Source: Acanthochromis polyacanthus
Lineage: Eukaryota; Chordata; Actinopteri; Pomacentridae
DNA: 64,000 nucleotides
Assembly: GCF_021347895.1 (NCBI RefSeq)
Contig: NC_067125.1
Span: 22,555,621-22,619,620, forward strand
Reading direction: 5' to 3'
Made by a program: the position numbers and the translations under genes. Under the pieces are notes generated by a model, which was given only the letters and a program-made list of their open reading frames with translations, was not told where the DNA came from and made no database searches. Positions 26,832 to 38,167 of the stretch are shown here, in pieces. Position 1 is the stretch's first letter, and each line of letters opens with the position of its first letter.

Positions 26832-27047
26832 TGTGCATGCAAGGGTGCAAGAGGATGTGGTACCAGATGTGGTTGCAGCAAAGGTGGATGGGAATGCACA
26901 AGATGGTGCAAGTGCAGCTGTGACAAATAGATCAATGGATATCCACATACTCGGACCAGCTGCGGTTGCCGGTGTACATGCCAGAATTGCTTTAAAGACG
27001 TTTTCCTAAATGTTGAAAACTTTAAGGGGCTGAATAAGCAGTTATAA
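26832..27047 (+). pseudogene. Cysteine-rich C-terminal relic of the inserted TIR element
   Basis: One frame reads CACKGARGCGTRCGCSKGGW, then ECTRWCKCSCDK, a TAG at 26928-26930, and continues in the same frame with SCGCRCTCQNCFKDVF to a TAA at 27045. The spacing of about 14 cysteines resembles the CXC (tesmin/TSO1-like) arrangement seen in several transposon proteins. The upstream part of the protein is not recognisable, so this is probably the only surviving coding segment of its element. Confidence 0.6.
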
Positions 27048-27646
27048 ACACTAATATTTCTGAAACAAATTAATGTTTAATTGTCATGTTCACTATGGAA
27101 GCAAGTTACGTACAATGTCGCGACATGATTTTTTGGCCTTATTTTCGAGATTTGTCAAACCATAAACAAATATCTCGCAAAATAGGAATGTTTATTGATT
27201 AAAAAATTATTTGAAATGTATCCTTTTCTGATTTTATTCATTGAATTGATCATATTGCCTTTACATTTTTAAAATATCTTGCTTAGACAAGTATATGCAG
27301 TATTTTCCTCCATTAATGCTATGGAAAAATTGATGACGTCACGTGACTGGGTCCCATTGGCCAAATTTGATGGGGCCTAGCAAAAAATTAATAAGTAGGG
27401 TCTACAGAATTGCCTCACAAAGTTTGACACTTGTCAAGTCGGTCCCCATCATATCGCTAAGCTGCCCAGCTAACTGTGCTGTGGTGCTGAATTCACTTGC
27501 CCTGCCTGCACGCCTGAAATGTTGGCTGTTTCTGCAGATGGAAACAGAAAGTTATATCGCTTTGGCCAAAGTGGAAGGTGCTCTTTTTCCCAGTCTTTTT
27601 TATGATTCACTTATATTGTTATGTGATTAATGGATCTGTCTGTTTT

Positions 27647-29283
<1,637 letters not shown>

Positions 29284-29293
29284 TCTCCCTCAG

Positions 29294-29809
29294 CTCTGAT
29301 GACCCTGCCTTTTTTGAGGGGCTCTTTGTAGCCAAAGACAGTGAGGTGGCCATATTTACAGATGCCATCCAAAAAGCAGTCAAAAATATAAGATATATTT
29401 ATAATGTAACAATACATTAACAGAAATGCTTTCATTTTATTAATGTTTGTTGTGTATGTCATAGACACAGGGAAAAGGGAAGTGTGGGGACTCCCAGTGG
29501 ACAGCAGCAAGAGAGAGATCAAAGAGGGCTTCAAAGTTGGATGAAGAGGGGATGGAGGTGGCAGTATGTTGCCATGGCTTTCTTTTGAAAGCCCTTAATA
29601 TGTACAGGGGGGAGATATTTGCATACCCCCTCTTCCTTCAGAAAGAACTGATGCCAGCCAAGCCTCAGTTCTTTGCAATGGATGTGGCTTGCAAATACTG
29701 GCCCTACCTTGTAAAAGCTGCCACTGTCCTTCCGGCCCTCCAGGAGCTGACAACCATGAAGCCATTCCTTAGTGTGATGCATGCAAGAGCTCATGCAACA
29801 AAGTGTGAG
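29294..29809 (+). CDS. KDZ transposase exons 9-10 (second catalytic Asp)
   Basis: Exon 9 (29294-29405) reads SSDDPAFFEGLFVAKDSEVA after the split serine codon. Exon 10 (29465-29809) reads GKCGDSQWTAARERSKRAS, then MEVAVCCHGFLLKALNMYRG, then FFAMDVACKYWPYLVKA and LSVMHARAHATKCE. The Asp codon of MDVACKY is at 29681-29683, matching the conserved D-x-x-C/K motif of KDZ enzymes. The exon 9 end is uncertain: a GT exists at 29406, but the text AATATAAGAT just before suggests an older donor that mutated. Confidence 0.85.
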
Positions 29810-29952
29810 GTATTTTAAACATATTTTTACATAATCATATGTGAATTTTCAATGTTTACAAAAACAGTAATAACATACAAATGAATATGATGCATAACTA
29901 TGGTATTTATATTTTTTGCATTATCATTACATCCACATTTACTTACTCGTAG

Positions 29953-31631
29953 ATCAAATGGAGCGGTAGGAACCAGGGAGGAGCAGAGACAACTGCTGGT
30001 GAGGAGGTGGAGCAAGTGAATAGCTACCTGTCTCGTTGTGCCCTGACGACAAAGTACATGTCGAAAGCAGGTGAGTAATTCTTTTGCCATAATTTTTCTC
30101 TGTTCTTTTTAGATTGCATTTAATAAACTTATTTTTCATTTTCTATAGCACGAGTGGACATGCTTACATTGCATGCTCTGGGGTGGAACCACAAAAAAAG
30201 GACCTTTTACATCAGGCCCTTTCTACAAGATATGTAAAGGTAAGTCTGTATTTATGGTTTTGTTGTGTCATTTATTGACCACTTTTTTTGTTCTTTATTT
30301 AATATATTTATTGCATAACCCTTTTTATCAGACCTGTCAAAGACTGCTAGATGAGACTGTAAGGCTAGCTGAGCTGAAAGCAGAGCTACAGTGCACTGAC
30401 GAAATGGCATCACAGTGGATGTCTGAGGTGACTGAATGGGCAGCTGACAGTAAGTACAGTAAGAGTTGATAGCAAAAAACTGAAAACAACAGTTTGTTGT
30501 ATTAAAATGGGTTTTATATAAAGATCAAAACAAGGTTTTACATTTCAAGTCATGTGTTCTATTTTAATTTACTTTCCCTCTAATTCTATAGAGACACCTC
30601 ATACCACTGAAGGCACCACACGGGAAGAACGTCAACAGTCCATTGTGGGACTCTTCCTGAGTGTCAGGCAGCGGAAGCAAAGTCTTTATCGTCAAAATGG
30701 TATAACAATAAAACGTATATCCATCATATATCATATTCATATATCAATCGACCTTATATAACTATATTTGACATTCCACAAGCAATTGAATGTACTTGCA
30801 ATCCACTGCCCATTATCTAAACTTTGTGTTCTTGTTCTTAATGTATCTTTAGACAGCAGCAAGCTTCGCCACCGCCTTCGCAGGAAGCTGGGAGAGGACA
30901 AGAAGGTGCTTCTTCAGGAGATGCAGACATACAATGCCTCTGCTCTATCAGAGACTGAAAAAATTGATGTGGCTGTTGTGGAGCATGCATTGACTGGAGA
31001 GTGCACTGTGTCCCCTTTGTGGCCATGGGAGGATCATGGCATGGGTAAAGATTCATAAGAACTGATTTAGAGATTGTACAGTTGATTAAACTAAACTATA
31101 TGTATTAAGTGTACTAATATTCCTTTTGTTTTGTGGCCTTTTTTTTACATTCACTGTTATTGGGAATAGCAAACATCACAATCAAGAAGAGGGTGTATGA
31201 CCAAGTGATGCTCACCATGAGACTGCAAGAGGAGAAAAGCATTTTGGTGTTGGAGATGGTACAACATTGCACATGGTTGCAGAAGAAGGCAGATGAACTT
31301 CGAAACAAGGTGGCTGAGAATGGTAAGTTGAAGCAAATATGTGTTCATTGGAATCAAGCCTTTCAAACTGAAACAAGTCAAAGTGGTAGTGTAGTGTGTG
31401 CATTATGTAATCTCTTTTGTACTTTGAAATTTAGGCAAGACCGACGAAGGACTTTGCTGTCTCTTTAAAAGACAACTTTCAGAGGTGTCAGAGCAGTTGC
31501 AAGTAGTCATGCACCAGTACAAGACTGCTTTAGGCCCTGAGGCCTCTGCCCTTCAAATGGAGGAGGAGGAGGAGGATCAAAGGGCCCTCAGCAGTCCAGA
31601 CAGCAGTGAAGATGAAGACATCGCCGATTAG
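29953..31631 (+). CDS. KDZ transposase exons 11-17 (catalytic Glu and C-terminal tail)
   Basis: Exon 11 reads IKWSGRNQGGAETTAGEEVE and NSYLSRCALTTKYMSKA; the Glu pair (codons 30001-30006) is the likely third catalytic acidic position. Exon 12 (30149-30239) starts ARVDMLTLHALGWNHKK, then hits a stop in the genomic frame; one additional base in the seven-A run at about 30192-30198 would restore agreement with exon 13 phase, so a single-base loss (or assembly error) is inferred. Exons 13-16 are rich in charged helices with KLRHRLRRKLGEDKKVLLQE. Exon 17 ends in an acidic tail EEEEEDQRALSSPDSSEDED and TAG at 31629. Confidence 0.85.
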
Positions 31632-31743
31632 GTAATTTACTCATGTGTGTACCGTATACTTGCGTTTTATACCTGTGACTTTTCTATACTTTCTTTTTCC
31701 AGATGACAGACTGCGGTGAAGGGCATGGACTTGGCATGTTTTG

Positions 31744-31890
31744 TTTGATGTAGGACAGTAGTAGCTCAGGGGGTAGAGTTTTTTTTCAGCATACAGAAAG
31801 TTGGCAATTCAATCCCGCCCTATCATAGTTCTGTCCACTATGTCCCACAACACTGAACCCACATTGTTCCCAGTGAGTCTTCCATAGTTA
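31744..31890 (+). mobile_element. V-SINE-like fragment in the transposase 3' region
   Basis: The tRNA-like start GTAGTAGCTCAGGGGGTAGA and B-box-like GGCAATTCAATCCC precede ACACTGAACCCACATTGTTC, the V-SINE-type core. The 3' part is missing. Confidence 0.65.
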
Positions 31891-32144
31891 TGATGATGAA
31901 TGATCAAGTTTACTCATGGATGCCTTTGAGTTCCACTTGGGAGTGAAGAATGGTGTCCAAGCTCCTGCTGTGCTCCAGGTCCCCTAGCCAGGGGATTAAC
32001 TTACCTCTATAGTCTCTACAGTGTTCAGAAATGAACTCATCAATGGAGGGCTTGCATTGTTTGTGTTTACTTTGAGACTTGTTGGATATCAAGTGTCTTA
32101 AAATGTGCACTGTTTAGGAATGGGGCCTTAACCTATGGCTTGTA

Positions 32145-32172
32145 CAATAAATATGCATCAGCAATAAATTTG
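32145..32172 (+). terminator. Polyadenylation signals of the transposase gene
   Basis: Two AATAAA hexamers (about 32147 and 32165) lie about 520 bp after the stop, before the L1 insertion. Confidence 0.5.
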
Positions 32173-32439
32173 CCTCAATAGTCTTAATACTTATCAGCCT
32201 ATTGATAAACATATCACCTTGCTGAAATGATGTTCTTGTGTTTTATTCCTGTCTACACATATTTACAACTGGGAAATATATACAAAAAAACTTTTGCATT
32301 AACTAGATATCCCCATTGATTAATAGGCTACATTTTATTTAAAAGAAAGTTTAGATTTCCCTCTAGGTGGACCAGATGTAATAGTTGTTTGAAAAACATG
32401 AAAAAATCCTGATGCCACTGCACGCATCTCTTTAGTGAA

Positions 32440-34378
32440 GCGCGACGATCACAAGTCATGCCTGAGACTATTTTTGATGTCCTTTCTTTCTTTGAATTTG
32501 GAAACTTTTTTATAAGTGCTATCAAAACATTGTACAAAGATAACAATAGCTCAGTGAAACTTCTACATGGCACTTCTCCAAGATTTAACGTAAGTAAAGG
32601 CGTGAGGCAAGGCTGCACAGCCTCTCCTTACATTTTTTTACTAGGTGCTCAGTGCTAAATTCTTTAATTTCTCAAATCCCAATTAAAGGAATCAATGTTC
32701 TTGGCAAAGAACTTAAAGTAACACAGCTAGCAGATGATACGACAATATTTCTGAAAAATGCCGATGAAGTTCCCATGACACTATCCACTTTAACAACAAT
32801 TTCTAAAGCATCAGGCTTACATTTAAATTTTAAAAAGTGTGAAATTCTATCCATAAGAAAGATCAATCGCGCTGAAATTTGTAGCATTCCAGTCAAAGAC
32901 TAGTTACTTATCTTATTAATATCAGTAATAATTCTAACGACAGAGAACGGAATGACTATGCTCCACTTTAAGATGCTATAACAAAGAAATTTAACTGTTG
33001 GCTGGTAAGAGATTTATCGATATATGGAAGAGTCTTGTCAAGTAAGGCAGAAAGTGAAGAAAATAGTTCTTACCAATCCTGTGGCTGAAGGAGGACTAAA
33101 TGTGCTTACATTTGTTGTTTTCAATCAAACAATTAACATAAATTGGATCAAAAGATACTTAAAAATGTCGATAGTTTTTGGGACACTATCCCTAATTATC
33201 TTTTTGAGAAAATAGGTGGCCTTATTTTCTCTTTCTAATAGGAAAACTACCAATCAAACTTGCAAACTTTCATTATCAAGTTTTATTGTGCTGGCAGCTT
33301 CTCTACAAACACAATTACTCTCCTCACCACTGTATCTTATGGAACAACTCTTATATTACACACAGAAATAAGACTGTGTACTTGAACAATTTGTTTATGA
33401 ACAATGTAAACACTGTAAAGCAACTCTTGAATGATAATGGTGAGTTTTATAACTATGAGGCATTCGTAGACACTTATCATTTGGAGGTTTCCAGGCAAGA
33501 GTTTCATACTGTGATTACAAAATAAAAATCCTTGCTTGTAACATTCAGAGTATCACGCTCTCTGTTTTGGAGAGCCCTATTTCCATAAATGGCATGGATT
33601 TGTTAAATTAAAAACTGCTCAAATAATTTTATTAGAAGTGGTCTAGAGCATATCACAGCTCCAGCTTGTAAGTATCGATCAGTTTGTCTGAATAGAAAAC
33701 AGTGGAACACAATCTTTTTAATGCCTCACAGATATATACTCACAAATACAATAAAAGAGTTTCTTTATAAGATTACCCACAGATACTATCCTGTTAAAGC
33801 AAATGTATGTCGTTTTATGTCAAACATAAGTAACCGGTGCACTTTTTGTAATTGTGAAGGAGAAACTGTTGAGCATATATTTGTTGACTGTTTTCACACC
33901 ACTTCCTTTTGGTTCCATTTAGAAAGATATCTCGCAAGAATATGTAAAGAAGAAACTATACTCAAGAGAACAGATATTTTATTGTACTATAACAACCCTA
34001 ATTTCTCTGGTGATGAAATATATTTATCATTAACCGGATTTGTATACTAGCAAAATTTTTTATGCATAAAATGATTTGGATTAAGAAATGACCCTCCTTT
34101 TATGTATTTGAAACTACAGATTTCCAAAGTTACTTAAAAACTATAGCAAAATTAAAACAAATGAATAAAAAATTGATAAAAACATTTAGAATTTTAGATA
34201 AATACAACTTTATTACCCCTTCTTGACAGACTATATATTTTTATTTATTTTTTCTTGTTATGTGTTTCATTATGACTGTACGATTATTGCAATTGCAATG
34301 CATGTGTCTTAAGTTTACATTTGTATGTTGTTTCTGCTTAAAAGAAAATAAAGGATGTTAATTCTTTAAAAAAAATTA
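32440..34378 (+). mobile_element. 5'-truncated L1-like LINE, plus strand
   Basis: Plus-strand fragments: RT domain with GVRQGCTASPYIF (32458-32658), then QLADDTTIFLKN and SGLHLNFKKCEI (32652-32903), then a C-terminal segment with CTFCNCEGETVEHIFVDC (33721-34050). It ends with AATAAAGGATG and an A-run at 34368-34377. Frameshifts and stops separate the pieces. It lies between the two genes of the giant element. Confidence 0.82.
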
Positions 34379-35119
34379 GAGTCACATCTAAGACCTCTAT
34401 TTAATAATAAATGTATATGTTTATGACTTTTAGACGTGCATCTTCCCGTTATGTAACCATATATCTTAGGTTTAAACGTTTCCTACCAAAAAGTCACCAC
34501 ATATGTTTTCTCAACCCTAACCTGTCAACCAAGTAAAAAACTACAACGACATGCGGAAATGTCCGAAAGTTGCAATACACAGTGCTGTGCGCCGCCATAT
34601 TGTTTTGTAGTTCCAATGTCTTTTCTCTATTATGTGAAGTTAACACAAGAATATTCCCACTCAGTCAAATGTTAGGTTTCCTATCGGTAAAAGGGCAAAA
34701 TCATTTTTTCTTCAGGATTTATCACTTATCAGTGGTGCCCTCTATTGACATTGTTTCAGGTTATAGTAGTACAGATCAAGAGCTTTACAAAATTGTTGAT
34801 CCCATATTTGTGGCATGTTTTGTCGCTGCTCTACAAGCTTTCAAAAACACCCCAATTTCAAGGTTCAAAGGTCATTACTGAGGAGAAGGAATGACCAAAA
34901 GCTCTCATCCTGAAATATATTACTCCCCAAGAGATGACCTTTCCAATGATATCTTCATTTTTATGCTACGATCTAATTTCATTTTCATCTTAGCCTCAGT
35001 CAAGCCTCTTTCAGGTGTACCTTCCTAGATGCCTTTTGGGCCCCAGCTAAGTCAAATCAGTCCAACATTTCTTAAGGCCTATTTCATGGCCACATTGTTT
35101 AATATCTTGATGTTTACCT
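34379..35119. other. Non-coding stretch inside the giant element
   Basis: The open frame at 34570-34881 shows no known motif or splice context, and I do not call it a gene. Confidence 0.4.
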
Positions 35120-35408
35120 TCCACACCAACCCAGTCTCACATCAAATTGTGACATAGTCACGTTGGTCCACAATGTAAAACTTTACAATCTCACAATATG
35201 GGCCTGTAAATTGTGAGATGCTCACATTTCCCCCCCCCCAATTCTTTTCTATTGGTCTGACGATGGGTCACGTGACTGCTTGCTGCAGGCTTCTCAAAAT
35301 AAAAATATGGCGGCTTTTTATTTATTTTCTGTGGAATGGAAAATGCATTATTTGAAGATAGGTTGGACAGAAAAAAACATTTGAATGACATTTATAACAA
35401 GAAATATA

Positions 35409-36760
35409 TACCAGCTCAAAAAAAATTAAAGGAACAATTTTTATCCCCCGCCGGCCGTAGGCATGGAGTGGGATATTGGCGTGGGCACGTCCGTCCGTCC
35501 GTCCGTCCGTCCGTCCGTCCACATTTCGTTTCCAGAGCATATCTCAGAAACTACTTGAGGGATTTCACTCATCTTGCACCCAGGCCATCTCTATGTAGTA
35601 TAGATGTGCCTTTTGGGGTGCATGACCTTGACCTGATTGTTTTCATTGTAGTGAAGATGTATCATTTTGTAGGTGTATCGTCCAGTATATATTATTATTT
35701 CTTGCACTTCGAGGCACTATATATAAGGTGGGGGATGTTTTAAGCAGAGCGTGTTTATTACAGTTTTTCTCCATTGTTTCGGCTCATTTCCTGAAACGGA
35801 GATGACATTTTCAAAATGGTGACAAAATATCTCCAGCATGAGAAGGAAACTGCATTTTGACTTAGAAGTGATCAGTTTTGGGAGAGATATGAGCATCTGA
35901 AGATGATCCATAGTGTTTTGCTGACAGTCCAGATTATTTTGAGACACAGGACTAACAGAATTGGGAATGTCCGGTCTGTTTCCAGAAATTGGCCAAAGTC
36001 ACTGAGAAAGATCTGTCCATTTTGACGTTGGTGACTATCTAGATGGGGTGTAAATGTTCTTCCGAGGCATACATTAACAGTTTTGGGAACAAAATTCCAT
36101 TTTGCAAGGGTGCATCTCTGTTGTGCTGAACTGCAACACTGTTGTGCAGATTGATTTTAGAGTTTTGAAAATGTCATCTCCGTTTCAGGAAATGAGCCAA
36201 GGCAATGGAGAAAAACTGTAATCTAAGCATTGCATCATCATTTCTGGAGGATGAAGGAACTGATACCATTAGCTGGCCCCCATGCTCACCTGACCTGAAT
36301 CCAATAGAACACCTTTGGAACATTATGTTTTGTTCCATCAGACACCATCAGGTTGCTCCTCAGACTGTCCAGGAGCTCAGTGATGCCCTGGTCCAGTTCT
36401 GGGAGGAGATACCCCAGGACACCATCTGTCGTCTCATTCAGAGCTTGTCCCGGCATCGTCAGTCTGCATACAAGCACATGGAGGCCATACAAACTACTGA
36501 ATACCATTTTGAGCTGCTGCCAAGGAATTTCAGAAAGATGGACCAGCCTGCCACATCAGTTTTTCACTTTGATTTTGGTGCGTCTTGAATTTAGTCCTCC
36601 TGGGGGGTTGATAATTTTCATTTCCATCAAACAATGTGGCACTTTTCATTCCTAACACATTATCCAGTCCATATCAAAATAAATATCCAGTTTGTTTTTT
36701 CCCCACATTGAAATATGATGTGTTTTCAAAGTGTTCCTTTAATTTTTTTTGAGCAGTGTA
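35409..36760 (+). mobile_element. Tc1-like relic with nested insertions
   Basis: Body 35411-36758 flanked by TA, with ends CCAGCTCAAAAAAAATTAAA and the complement TTTAATTTTTTTTGAGCAGT. The plus-strand frame 36205-36588 gives the transposase C-terminus, WPPCSPDLNPIEHLWNIMF, with the final Glu of the DDE triad, then PQTVQELSDALVQFWEEIPQ. The N-terminal half is missing and is replaced by the (CCGT)n block at 35489-35520 and an inverted-repeat insert. Confidence 0.85.
35761..36224. repeat. Snap-back insert with 57-bp inverted ends
   Basis: ACAGTTTTTCTCCATTG..GGCTCATTTCCTGAAACGGAG at 35761-35817 recurs inverted at 36165-36224 with few differences. It lies inside the Tc1 relic and is probably a separate MITE. 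Confidence 0.75.
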
Positions 36761-37384
36761 TATTATTTTCACATTATCCATTCAGTTGTTCTTTTCCACT
36801 TGTACAATGACTGCAAGGAAATTGTGCTGCAACCAAACAGCAAACTCTTTGAATGAACAATAAAGGCAACATGGAAATGCAGAAAATTACAGTTTGTCAA
36901 ACGTCTGCTTGAAGCTGCTTCAAAAACGAGTTAATCTCTATGGATCCCTGCGTTAAAATGTCCAAGTTTACAGCAGTCTTCTTTGCTCCTATTTTGCCGT
37001 TGTATGTCCTGGTGGTCTGAAAAAATACACCAGTATTACTTAAGGACCCAATGTCAAGCATGTGCAGGCTGGTCCAAATCGGTCAAAGAATCTGTGAGAT
37101 TTTGACCTTAAATAGCCTTTTGGACATTAGAGGGGCACATTTCCAAACTTCAACATGGTACCATCTGGCCCCCTGTTGACCTAGGAGGCTGATATTGTAT
37201 ATACCGACTCACGGGGGGCTCTAGTACACAAATATGTTAAGAGCTCAGATAACGACACAATGTAACGAATAAATACAGTAACATATAGGCCTACGCCATT
37301 TGGTTTAGCCCGTGGACGCTTCCTTAGCAACGGTGGACCAATGTGATAATGTCACAATTTGATGTGAGACTGGGTTGTCCACAC

Positions 37385-38160
37385 AATCAGATTTTTCAAT
37401 TTGGACCAGTTTATAATAATATAGTGATAATGGATTAGATTTATGTAGCGCTTTTCAAGGCACTCAAAGCGCTTCACAATGGATCTTGAACACATTTTTC
37501 CCCTAAAAATACAAATTGCAAATATATCCTAGCCCTAAGGCCTATCATGGGCCTTTCTACAACCATCCCCCAAGGATGTGGGATGTGTCCCCCCACCCCT
37601 CCCACATACGCATGTTGTTCAAGTAGCCCATTTCCTCTCATGTTGACTTCAGGTCACACCCTTTCACACAGCTTCAAGAGACTGCTTTTCCACTTGAGAC
37701 CACTTCCACTTCCAGTCTTGTATCAAGGTGTGGCCTACATGCTCAATCTTCCATACACATATGTGCAGTTGATAGGGAAAGTTAAAGCAAGAGCAGGCAT
37801 AGCAGGCGAGGTGTCACCTCGTACTGCTGTAACGTTCTGGACTTGACAGGTTTTGTTCTGATGTAGTTTCCCATGGCTATGATGTTCGTTATTACATTGG
37901 GAAAACTGATAATCCAGTCCTTATTATACAGTAGGAGATTGTTTGTGGACTGGGAAGTGCAGCCCTGACATATTCATATAATCTATTGCACTAAGCTCGA
38001 TTCTTTCTGCTTCTGCATTTATGTGTGTGGGTTCTGAGGGTTCATCGGCTGCAAGATTATTGAAAAATCCCTACCCTTTGCCTTGAATGCAAAATAGACA
38101 CAGATAACAAATATGTGAGACAAAGATATTCACACCAAAACAAAAGTATTCACAGTAAAC
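37385..38160. other. Non-coding stretch with a small fish repeat
   Basis: At about 37432-37485, GGATTAGATTTATGTAGCGC and ACTCAAAGCGCTTCACAAT are a common fish repeat tail. Nothing else is recognised. Confidence 0.5.
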
Positions 38161-38167
38161 ATTTTTA

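Larger units (their letters stand above)
25793..27466. mobile_element. 1.67-kb TIR transposon inserted in the transposase exon
   Basis: Ends GGCAGCTTA and TAAGCTGCC. Matching inner text continues as GATGGGGACAGATCTGACAA on the left and the complement GTCAAGTCGGTCCCCATC on the right, and as TTTTTGCTAGGCCCCA against TGGGGCCTAGCAAAAAA. Repeats are therefore about 100 bp. It carries two SINEs and a cysteine-rich coding relic. No clear target duplication is visible, and the superfamily is not determined. Confidence 0.82.
25710..27577 (+). pseudogene. KDZ transposase exon 8, split by a transposon; first catalytic Asp
   Basis: The left half (25710-25792) reads SGHINGDALQRSFLEFSYSS and runs into a TAG at the insertion edge. 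After the inserted element the same exon resumes at 27467 and reads FTCPACTPEMLAVSADGNRK, then LYRFGQSG, to a donor GTGCTC at 27578. The Asp codon of ADGN is at 27537-27539 and is the probable first catalytic acidic residue, by analogy with the DGN motif of KDZ enzymes. The split phase AG|C into exon 9 confirms the join. Confidence 0.87.
35120..37384. mobile_element. Non-autonomous relative of the giant element, 2251 bp
   Basis: Body 35127-37377 with inverted ends CAACCCAGTCTCACATCAAA and its complement; similarity continues through TGACATAGTCAC..TTGGTCCAC. A 7-bp duplication TCCACAC flanks it exactly (35120-35126, 37378-37384). The ends share CAACCC(A/G)GTCTCAC with the 25.9-kb element. Without the nested Tc1 it would be about 0.9 kb and has no coding capacity. 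Confidence 0.82.

Noticed and set aside
34570..34881. 103-codon ORF inside the giant element
   Set aside because: No motif, no splice acceptor or donor in phase, and it lies between inserted repeats.
37547..37846. 99-codon proline-rich ORF
   Set aside because: Composition suggests chance; no family motif or transcription signals.
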